16,524 bases of DNA from Cloacimonetes bacterium UBA5456. GTDB lineage: Bacteria; Cloacimonadota; Cloacimonadia; Cloacimonadales; Cloacimonadaceae. The notes beneath the pieces were generated by a model. The model was given only the letters and a program-made list of their open reading frames with translations, was not told the DNA's origin and ran no database searches. This document shows, one piece after another, positions 1-9,700 of this stretch. The DNA lies in the NCBI GenBank assembly GCA_002427325.1, contig DIQS01000051.1, positions 58,606-75,129 on the forward strand, written 5' to 3'. Made by a program: the position numbers and the translations under genes. Each line of letters opens with the position of its first letter. Within the stretch, counting starts at the first letter, position 1.

Positions 1-31
1 ATCATGACCATATCATGACCAGAACCCAGTA

Positions 32-61
32 GGGAAGGGGGGGGGGAAAGCGGGGGATGGG
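32..61 (+). other. G-rich tract with a ten-G run; potential G-quadruplex
   Basis: Four G runs lie on the plus strand within 30 bases: GGG (32-34), ten G (37-46), GGGGG (52-56) and GGG (59-61), separated by 2-5 bases. This meets the usual G3+ with short loops pattern for an intramolecular quadruplex. The ten-G run is also a slippage-prone homopolymer. It stands out sharply against the AT-rich surroundings. Its role is unknown, and its length may be unreliable in sequencing. Confidence 0.55.
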
Positions 62-99
62 AGCGTGGCAAAGAGAGATTTTTCCTTCGCGGAGGACAG

Positions 100-144
100 A
101 TGAAGCATTATGTTTGTGGGATGTACTTAAGTGAACAGGTATAG
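100..144 (+). other. Possible 14-codon leader reading frame
   Basis: GGAGG (91-95) sits 4 bases before ATG 100, and the frame closes at TAG 142-144 after 14 codons. The site is good but slightly close, and the peptide (starting MKHYVCGMYL) is not recognised. It could be a leader peptide, the start of a decayed gene, or chance. There is no run of one amino acid that would suggest attenuation. Confidence 0.2.
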
Positions 145-347
145 AGAAAATTCACTTTATAGCAGAAACAGTCAAATTGAGCAGATTTTTATTCTTGACA
201 GGTTGCTTAATCTTGTGCAAGTTGCAATCAAGCCTGAGAGACTCTGTGGTTCAAAAGAAAATTTAACGAGTTCGAATAGTGCTAAAAGCGGAATGTATTG
301 CATAAGTGTGTTCTCTAACTTATTTGATCACACCTAAATAACATTCT

Positions 348-376
348 TTTTGGCGAGAGCTTAATCTCTTCCAAAA
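348..376. other. Imperfect hairpin in the leader
   Basis: TTTTGG (348-353) pairs with CCAAAA (371-376) and AGAG (356-359) with CTCT (366-369), around a six-base loop, with a small CG/T internal bulge. No T-run follows the stem on either strand, so it does not look like an intrinsic terminator. It may be an RNA structural element or chance. Confidence 0.3.
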
Positions 377-497
377 GCTATGCTATCCGAAGTTGTTTTT
401 ATAACACTATCTTTGAAGTCAGAGCTTATCAGACATAAAAAATGGGTTGTTTATACCTAAAAATAATTGTTATCTTTATAAGAAAGGGAGGAAAAAA

Positions 498-629
498 GTG
501 AGTATGTCGGCGATTGTCGGTACACTTTATTTTTTTAATTACTCTTTACGGTTTGACAAGTGGCAAATCCGCAGAGGGAACGTGGCTTCAAGCAAATCTC
601 AAAATCAAGTATTTGTACGCTTAAAATAA
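498..629 (+). CDS. Possible small protein of 43 residues, unknown function
   Basis: GGGAGG (486-491) lies 6 bases before GTG 498; an alternative ATG follows at 504 in the same frame. The frame closes with TAA at 627-629, 76 bases before the giant gene. The peptide is basic towards its end (Arg, Lys) and has a short aromatic stretch (LYFFNY). No family is recognised. The strong Shine-Dalgarno site is the only positive evidence; AT-rich composition and short length make a chance frame quite possible. If real it could be co-transcribed with the giant gene. Confidence 0.25.
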   Translation: MSMSAIVGTLYFFNYSLRFDKWQIRRGNVASSKSQNQVFVRLK

Positions 630-641
630 ACATTCTATAAA
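613..641 (+). promoter_or_regulatory. Possible sigma70-like promoter for the giant gene
   Basis: TTGTAC (613-618) is followed after 17 bases by TATAAA (636-641). The -10 matches consensus at 5 of 6 positions, the -35 at only 3 of 6. Transcription would start near 648, giving a ~58-base leader that includes an A9 run (673-681) and the ribosome binding site. In AT-rich DNA such matches arise easily, so this is a candidate only. Confidence 0.3.
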
Positions 642-693
642 TTGGCTTCAACTATGAAAGCACATTCATTTTAAAAAAAAACATGTCTCATAT

Positions 694-698
694 AGGAG
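694..698 (+). promoter_or_regulatory. Ribosome binding site of the giant gene
   Basis: AGGAG ends 7 bases before ATG 706, an ideal spacing. This decides the start codon; there is no competing in-frame start upstream with a comparable site. Confidence 0.85.
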
Positions 699-705
699 AG
701 TTAGC

Positions 706-774
706 ATGAAAAAGTATTTACTTCTCGTCTTACTTTTTATAATCAGTATTAGCTTTATGAGTAACCTCTTTGCG
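706..774 (+). other. Type I signal peptide (residues 1-23)
   Basis: The first residues are Met-Lys-Lys, followed by a hydrophobic stretch rich in Leu, Ile, Val and Phe (residues 4-17) and a polar Ser-Asn before Leu-Phe-Ala. Cleavage is predicted after Ala23, leaving Gln24 as the new N-terminus. There is no lipobox cysteine, so this is a type I rather than a lipoprotein signal. The FA-Q end is common in Bacteroidetes-like and Cloacimonadota-like secreted proteins. It shows that the chain crosses the inner membrane; the final location depends on the unseen C-terminus. Confidence 0.92.
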
Positions 775-3700
775 CAGGTTTCCATTACTATTGGAGATAG
801 CATGGAGATGAACAGTGATGATTACAGCCCCACGCCTTATGGTACTTATTGGAAGAATTTCCGTGAACAATATCTGATAAGAGCCACAGAACTCAATGAT
901 GCCGGCGGCGGATCTGGTGTTATCGAGGCTATATCTTTTAATGTGGCAAGCTTAAATAATGTATCTGCAATGCCTAACTATCGCATTCGCATGAAACACA
1001 CCACGCAGAATGCACTAATTTCAACCTTTGAAACTGGGGATTATACCCAAGTTTTTCAATCTAATTCTTTCATGCCCGTGGCGGGCTGGAACCTCCACAA
1101 CTTCTCAACGCCTTTTAATTGGGACGGTGAATCCAACATCCTTGTGGATGTGGTTTGTGATCTTGTTGGACAATGGACTCAAAACGCGTCTGTATATTAT
1201 ACGAACACAGGCTTCAATAGCAGCTTGCGCTTTCAAGACGACTATAATGCCGCCGATACTGCGACAAGTGGTTATGCTTCGATGAATCGTTCAAACATGA
1301 GATTCTTGATGCAACAATTGGACGTATTGGACATGGCTGCACTCAGAATCACAGGGCCCAATTCAGCCAACATAAACTCCGCAGCAACTTATAGCGTCAG
1401 GATCAAGAACCTTTGTATTGATACAGTATCAAACTACACTGTTAAGCTCTTCAAAGCTCCTAATACAGTCCTCAGCACCCAAGCGGGGGTTCCGATTGAT
1501 CCCATGGAAGAGCTTGAATTTGAATTCACATGGACTCCCACCGAAGAGGGAGCTATCGAGCTTTTTGGCCGTGTTGAAATGTTAGATGATGAAAAGCAAG
1601 CAAACGACAACACGCCGATGTTTCCTGTGACGGTTATGCCCGAAGGCTTAGTAGGTGTTGCTATAGGTGAAGGTTCTCTTACGAATGACTATTATGGCGA
1701 TCCTACGCCCTATGGCACCTATTATGAGAACTTCCGTGAACAATATCTAATAAGAGCCACAGAAATCAATAATGGTGGAGGCGGCCCTGGAGAAATTTAT
1801 GGTATTTCTTTTAATGTAGCAAACCTCAACAATGTTGTTGGGATGCCAAATTATCGTATTCGTTTGAAGCATACCGAACAGCAGGAACTAACCACAGTCT
1901 TCGAACTGGGGGATTATACTCAAGTTTTCCAATCTGATTCTTTTATGCCTGTGACTGGCTGGAATCCCCACTCCTTCTCAACGCCTTTTGTTTGGGATGG
2001 AGCATCCAATATCCTTGTAGATGTGGTCTGTGATTTTGTAGATAATTGGACTGAAAACGCTTCTGTATATTATACAAACACAGGCTTCAATAGCAGCTTG
2101 CGCTATCAGAGCGACTCTAATGCTGCAGATATGTCCTCAAGCGGAGCTGTATCTGTGAATAGAAGCAATATGATTCTGACTATGCAACAGCTTAATATGA
2201 TGGATATGTCCGCAATCAGTATCGTTGGTCCTAAAGCACCGAATGTAAACAAGTTGGTGACCTATACTGTCAGAGTCAAAAACCTTTCACCAAGGCCGGT
2301 TAGTGACTATATGGTTATGTTTATGGGGGCACCAGACATTGAGCTTGACCGCAGGGCGGGGATTCCGATTGACTCTATGGAAGAGCTTGAATTTGAATTC
2401 ACTTGGACTCCCACCGAAGAGGGAGCTATCGAGCTTTTTGGCCGTGTTGAAATGTTAGATGATGAAAACCCGGCAAACGATGATACGTCAATACTGCAGG
2501 TGGAGGTGCTCCCCGAAGGTGTATTCATGATGGGGGATGGTGTTGCAAACAACCAAATCCCAATTAATCCTTTTTATAGCAACAGCTATTCTCAAACCAT
2601 CTTTTTGCAAGAGGAGATACAGATATCTGATAAGCAAATAGAAAGCATTTCCTATTATTGGAACGGCGCAGGTACTGCTGCTAACTCCAGAAATTGGGAA
2701 ATCTGGATGGGACACACTCAGCTTGAATCATTTGCAAACACAAGTGATTGGGTTCTTGAAGATGATATGATTCTTGTCTTTAGTGGTGAGACACCGTCTT
2801 TAAGCACACAGGGTTGGGTAGATATTCAGCTTCAACTGCCTTTCGCATATAACAATACAGATAACCTCGTGATCGCAGTTAGAAAGATTGCGAACAGTTA
2901 CGATGGAGATACGCAGTATTTCTATAGCACATCCTCTTATGCAGGGCGCACGCTGCGACATTATAGTGATAGTGTTATTGTTAATCCGAGTGCACCTCCG
3001 GCAGGAACACTTGTGTCAGCATATCCCAATTTCAAGATGTATTTCGAGGATGTATCTGAAAGCCCTGTTTTGAGGTATTCGCCCGATAACATCGATTTTG
3101 GTACAATTTTCTTTAATGCTGCAAGTGATGTTAAGAATGTTCGGGTCTTTAACGTTGGTAGTGGAGTGCTTCAACTTGGTGCGGAGGCTGTTCGGTTCAC
3201 GGGAGAAAACGCTGCTCTCTTTAGCTTTGATGATAGCGTATTCCCCCTCGCTCTCGCAACAGGCGAATCGGCACAAATCCCGGTTTCCCTCGTTGGAAGA
3301 GTTGAAGGTGATGTTGTGGCAAGTCTTGAGATCACCTATGCAGGTGAAATTTCCACTGTTGGACTTTCTGCAAACGTTCTGCCTGATGGGGTCGTGATCA
3401 TTGGAAATACTGCAGCAACAACGACTGCACACTTCCCCTTTGGTTACCTCTATGGTTACGAACGCTCAGCCGCACTCTATAAGTTTGATGAAGTCGGCGG
3501 TGTCGGAATGATCACAAACGTTGGCTGGGACTGCACAGCGATGAGCACAGTTCCGGTTCCGTATAAGATCTATATTGGAACAACGGATTTTGAAGCCTTG
3601 CCTGCTGCATCTTTCGATGCAATAACAGAAGGTTTTATGCTTGTTTCTGAAGGTGAGATTGAATTCAACAGCTTAGGTTGGAACATACTTGAACTCTCCA

Positions 3701-6700
3701 CGCCTTTTGCATATACGGGCGGAAACCTTGTTGTTGCAGTGGAAACGAACTTTGGCGGCTACGGAGGAAATGGATATCCCTCTTTCAGATATACTGCTTC
3801 AGCTACTGCCACAAACGCACAATGGACTACGGATAACAATCCTCCCACAGGCAGCGGAACCTTAAATACTAATCGTCCGAACCTCATGCTTATGCTGGGT
3901 GGGTTTGGTGGAGATCCCGAACTTTTTGTTTATCCCGATACGCACTATGAATTCCCCTCGGTTGTGATCAATACTACGGCTCAAAAAGAAATCAAGGCTA
4001 CAAATATCGGCGGTGGCAATATCAATATTACCGGAATCAATATTACGGGTGATGGGTTTGCCTTGGCAGATGAGTTCACTCCTGTGGCCTTAGGTTCCGG
4101 AAATACGCATAGATTCACGGTTGAATATAGCCCCACGGCAGTCGGTGATCACTCAGCAACTCTCATAATTGAGACAAGTGTCGGTGATCATATCATGGAG
4201 ATCAGCGGTTCTTGCATTGATCCCATCATCCGTGATTTCCCCTTCTTTGAAGGATTTGAAGATGGCAATACCGATGGCTCAACGGATATCAGCCAGTGGG
4301 ATCAGATCATTGGGTCTGGCTCCAATTTGTGGACTGCAAATAATACTGAAACAGACAATGCGCGCTCGCCCAGAAGCGGTGACTGGAACGCAACTCTACG
4401 ATATAGCAGTGAAACTACGCTATATCGCCCAATTATGCTTGATGAAGGTGATACATATTACGTAGAACTATATGGACGTCAAGATTCTGCAACTGCCTCA
4501 AATGCCAAAATAAGAGTAAGTTATGGCAGTGAACCTACTATTGCCGGCATGAACAACATAATCATACAAGAAACTGGAATAGGTTACGGTAATTATCATA
4601 AGTTAAGTGGTATGTTTACTGCTCCTTCAACTGGGCTGTTCTATATTGGAATACGCGGATCGATAAACAGCTCACCATGGTATCTGAGTATGGATGACCT
4701 AACCATCATGAAAATCAGCAACGATCCCGTATTCTCCATCTCAGCTAATGAACATGGTTTTGATGAAGTGAAATTGAACGATTCTGCAAGCGAAAGCTTT
4801 ACCATCAAGAATGAAGGTATCGGCGCCCTAACTATTAGCAGCATAGAGATTGATGGAGATGCCTTCAGCTTGGTCAATCTTCCTACATTGCCCATCTCGC
4901 TGAACTACAAAGATACTATGACATTTGATGCTGTATTTTCTCCCGATGCAGTAGGAGACTATAGCGCAACAATCATAATCGTAGATAATGTTGATACACG
5001 CACAGTCACGCTCACCGGCTCTTGTTTTGACCCTACCATTTACGAGTTCCCCTTCTTTGAAGGTTTTGAAGATGGATTTACAAATAACAGGGTTATCGCA
5101 GGAAATTGGGCTCAGGTCACCGGGCCACAATATACCAACGTGCAGTGGTTTGCAAACAATGAAAAAACAGACTATAATCGTGCCCCGAGAAGCGGAGAAT
5201 GGAATGCTTGTCTCGCTTACAACGGTCAATCAACACTTATTCGTCCCATGGCACTTGAAGGCGGAAAATATTATGTCCTAGAGATGTATGCCCGTCAAGA
5301 TGGTGCAAACTCTGTGAATTCAAAGATTAAAGTGTCTTACGCAGCCGACATTACACAAATTGATTTTGGTGACACCATCATCGTGGAAACTGGGATAGTA
5401 AATGGAGATTACCAACAACTGAGGGGATACTTCCAACCTGAAGAAGGCGGGATTTATTATCTGGGAATCACCGGATGGCAAGGCTATCCGTATTACCTCA
5501 GCATAGACGATATAAGAATCTTTGAGGCTGAAACGAGTCCGGTATTGGCCTATTCTCCCGAAAGCATAAGCTTCGGTGAGGTTTTTTATGGTGAATCCGT
5601 TGGTCCCGTAAATATCACGATAAACAATAATGGATTAAGCTTCATCCAGCTTAATGAAGGCGATGTAGAGATAGTAGGTCCTCATGCCGAACTCTTTAGC
5701 ATTGGCGAAGATGCATTCCCTATGTATATTTGGTTAGGTGATATTGCGTCTATTCCTCTATATGTATCCGGGGAAATTGAAGGAGAAGTTTCTGCTACAT
5801 TGGTCATCAATTATGCAGATGAAGAATACGAAATAGAGCTAACTGCAACTGTTCTGCCCAATGGATTAGTGGCGATTGGTGACGGCACGGCGGATACTCA
5901 TATGCCCATATATCCATGGAATAGCTATTCCTATACTCAAACACTTTATATGGCAAGTGATATCACAACCGAAAGAAGGCAGATAGATAAAATTGCATAT
6001 CATTGGAACGGTGCTGCAGCAGCTCCAAATAGCAGTCAATGGACTGTATATATGGGACATACCCAAAAAACTGTTTTCACATATACAACAGACTGGGTCA
6101 ATATAAATGAACTTACTGAAGTGTATCAAGGAGATGTTGATCTACCTGCGGAAGATATGTGGATTGAACTCATGCTGCCGGAGCCTTTCTGGTATAATGG
6201 AGTGGATAACCTTGTTATTGCTGTTTTAGAAAGCAAACCTGGGCTCGACCCAAGAGAAAGCCATTTTAATGGCACATTAACCAATATAAGGCGAAGTCTT
6301 ATTCACTATAATAGTCTCATCGCGCCTAACCCTGCTTCGCCTCCTGCGGGAGAGATCAGTTATTCATATCCCAATATCAGACTACATTTTGGCGAGCTGC
6401 CTGATACCCCTGCGTTATATTATTCACCCAAAAGTATAGATTTTGGGGATATTACCTTCAAAACAACGGCTGATTCTTTACATATTGAGATCATGAATCG
6501 AGGTAGAGGCAATCTCCAGCTTAATGCCCAGAATTTTGATATCACTGGACCGCACGCTGATTTGTTTAGTTGTTATAGTGAAGTGCTTCCTATATATCTT
6601 GGTATGGGAACAAGTACTTTGATGCCTATTTATGTATATGGTATGGTAGAAGGGCCAATTAATGCGACTCTTATTATCAATTATGCCGGTGAAGAGTATG

Positions 6701-9700
6701 AAGTGGAGCTTAGAGCCAATGTCTTGCCCGAAGGATTATTTGTAATCGGCGATGAAACTTGGGATTATGGCTTGCCCGTGACTCCCGGCAGCAACTATTC
6801 ATACTCTCAAACACTTTATATGGCAAATGAAATCATGACCGGAGGCGGACATATAAAGAAGTTGGCATATCACTGGAACGGTGCCGCCGCTGCTCCAAGC
6901 TCGGATAGATGGACTATCTATATAGGGCACACTCAGAAGCCTTATTTTTTCAATAGTATTGATTGGGTGGATATAGAAGACCTGACCGAAGTCTATCAAG
7001 GCATAGTGGATATTCGAACCATTGAGGAGTGGATTGAAATTGAACTTGATACTACTTTTGAATATAATGGAAATGATAATCTTGTTATAGCTATTCTCGA
7101 AAGTAAGTCCGGAAATGATGGGAGCTATATGTATTTCTATAATAGCTCTAGTCCGATAGGGCGCAGTATTCGCTATGTTGATGACGACAACCCGATTGAT
7201 CTGAATCAGCTCTCTTGGGGCAGTCTTACTGACGCTTATCCTAATACCCAAATAATATTTGAGATGCCATTTGATGTTCCTACTTTGCAATATCGTCCAA
7301 CATCCATTGATTTTGGTGAATATACACTTGGAGGTATATCTCGGAACATGCCGGTGAAAATAAGGAACGCAGGCTTAGACACCTTGACCTTGAATGCTTC
7401 AGACCTTTCTATAACCGGTGAACAAAGTAATATGTTTGATTTCGATGCACCTGAATTCCCCATAAACTTGGAATATGCAGAAACTGCGAACATCTTCCTG
7501 CATTTTTCAGCATCAAGCCAAGGCGAAGCAGTGGCGGAATTTGTCATAAATTATGGCGGAGAAGAACACGTTGTTGAGCTTCAAGCTTCCGTCTTGCCGG
7601 AAGGTATTATACACGTTGGTGATCCGAGTACTGATAATCTCAACTATGCTTATGGCTTCCCGACCCCTTATGGAAACAACGCAAAGATGTTCCGCGAACA
7701 GTATTTAATTAAGCAAGAAGAAATTGCTGTTTTAGACAGTGAGGCTACATATATCAATTCGGTAGCTTTCAAAGTCCATTCGGCAGACTTTCCTTTTGCT
7801 ATGCCAAACTATCGTATTCGCATCAAAGAAACCCTGCAAGAAAACCTTGAAAGCGTTTTTGAGGCGGGAGAATATACCCTTGTGTATCAAGCGGATGAAT
7901 ACTATCCGGAACCGGGTTGGAATATTCACACTTTTAATGAACCGTTTCACTGGGATGGGGAAAGTAATCTTCTGATTGATGTTGAAATAGACGATCTCTT
8001 TAACTCAGGCTTACGCAATGCTACGGTCTATAATACTGAAACGGATTTTAATAGTGCCATACGCTATGAAGTGGAAGAGTCTATAGTACGAAATCCGATA
8101 TACACCATGACGGAACGCCCGAATATGCTCTTAGTGCTTCAGGGGGAATCCATTGGAGAGCTCTCTGGTGTCGTTACGGAAAATGGAAGAGCTCTGGCAG
8201 GCGTGGAAGTCTCAATCATCGGCACAAATCTCACCACCGTGACGGATGAAATAGGTCAATATCACTTCCCGCTTGTGCCTTCGGGTTCTTACACAGTTAC
8301 GGCGGCTAAATCTGGCTATGACGACGCAAGTCATACGGTGATCATCATCGGCAATGAGGTTACGGTGCAAAACTTTAGCCTCATTGGATATCCCGAATAT
8401 GCCATAGATACCAACCAGTGGGATTTTGGGGTGGTCTATGTTGGTGAAAGTGCCTCAAAGAGTGTGGTTTTGAGCAATCCTGCCGGCGGTGAACTGGTGA
8501 TTGAATCCATCACGATTGAAGGTGGTGATGCTTTCACTCTCAGTGAAGTTCCTCAGCTTCCGTTTAGCTTATATAGTGAAGACAGCAGCTCTTTTGAGAT
8601 AGTCTTTGCTCCCCTTGATAGCGGAGAGATGGAGGCAACTGTTGTCATCACGGACAATCTCAATCGCAGTCGCAGGCTGGGAGTTCGCAGCTCGCAGGGG
8701 CGCGAAGTATATCTTTCTCCCTATGAAGTATTGCTCAGCGGGCAGGGTAAGTTCTTGGCGGAATTGGGTCATCAGCAATTAGTCAGTGCTGAAAACAATG
8801 CGCCCAATCCATATACCTTGAATCAAAACGGCTTTAGAGAGCAATATCTAATCTTGGCAGAAGAGCTGTGGGACATGGGGATATTCCCCGGATATATCGA
8901 TGATATCTCTTTTGATGTTGCCGCTCTAAACGATGTGTATCCAATGACAAACCATCAAATCCGTTTCAAGCATACTCAGCAGAATAGCCTCAGCGATGTT
9001 TTTGAACAGGGAGATTATGAAGGGGCATATTTTGCAGAAGGATATCAAGTCCAAATGGGGTGGAATACCCACGATTTTCAAACGCCCTTCCTCTGGGACG
9101 GATATTCAAACATTCTTGTGGATGTCTTTTCAGATCACCATGCAAACATCAACATGAGCGCATCGGTGTATCATAGCGAGACTTCATTTAATAGCACCTT
9201 GAGGTCTCAAGCTTCCAGTTTACGCGCATATGATGAAGAACTCGGAATTACCGTTGCAAAACGAGCTAATCTTAGACTCGGCATACGTGCATCAAATATT
9301 GTTGATCTGGCAGCAGTCGGCTTTCAGGGTTCCATTGATCCCGTGGTGGGCAGTCAGGCCGTTTACACTCTGCAAGTGCTCAACCTTAGTCGAGAGGAAA
9401 TCACGGAGTATTCTGTGCTCCTCCTTGATGAAGATGAAAACCAGTTGGCAAGCGTTGCCGGAACTCCTTTAGCACCGTTACAGACGAAGCTCATGGGCAT
9501 CCCTTGGATTCCGGAGATTGCTGGTGAGACAAAGATATTTGCGCGCATCGTGATGCAAGGTGATGATAATCCGGATAACAACGATAGTCAAATGCTGAAC
9601 ATTGCTGTCTTTGCCGAGGGGGTGGAAATCAGTCATATTGGAAGTGGGGAAAGGCTAAACCTTCCAACAGATCCGCCTTCGCCTTATGCGACATCTACAA

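Larger units (their letters stand above)
1..705. other. Leader region without a confident gene
   Basis: AT-rich except for the G-rich block at 32-61. It opens with ATCATGACC twice (1-9 and 12-20) at an 11-base interval. A plus-strand frame is open from the window edge to a TAG at 30-32 and could be the tail of an upstream gene, but it is too short to judge. Two short frames with Shine-Dalgarno-like sites (100-144 and 498-629) and an imperfect hairpin (348-376) are listed separately. I see no tRNA, rRNA, riboswitch or convincing intrinsic terminator. Confidence 0.6.

Noticed and set aside
1..20. ATCATGACC repeated at 1-9 and 12-20, considered as an iteron or attachment repeat
   Set aside because: Only two copies are visible at the window edge, too few to call without upstream sequence.
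195..200. TTGACA considered as a -35 element (also TTGACA at 553-558)
   Set aside because: Neither has a TATAAT-like hexamer at 16-18 bases downstream (CAAGTT and GGGAAC are found there).
131..337. 68-codon plus-strand frame starting at GTG 131
   Set aside because: No Shine-Dalgarno site before the start, no recognisable motif, and AT-rich composition like non-coding sequence.
348..376. Hairpin considered as an intrinsic terminator of an upstream gene
   Set aside because: No T-run follows the stem on either strand, and the stem is AT-rich with a bulge.
683..709. Eight-codon frame ATG 683 to TGA 707-709 overlapping the start of the giant gene as ATGA
   Set aside because: It looks like translational coupling, but there is no ribosome binding site before 683 and the frame is too short to distinguish from chance.
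3016..3432. 138-codon minus-strand frame, and similar antisense frames at 4828-5229, 6799-7290, 10080-10481 and 14902-15294
   Set aside because: They lie wholly opposite the giant gene, whose frame shows clear domain patterns there; the antisense products have no recognisable domain. Those within the repeat array recur simply because the sense sequence repeats.
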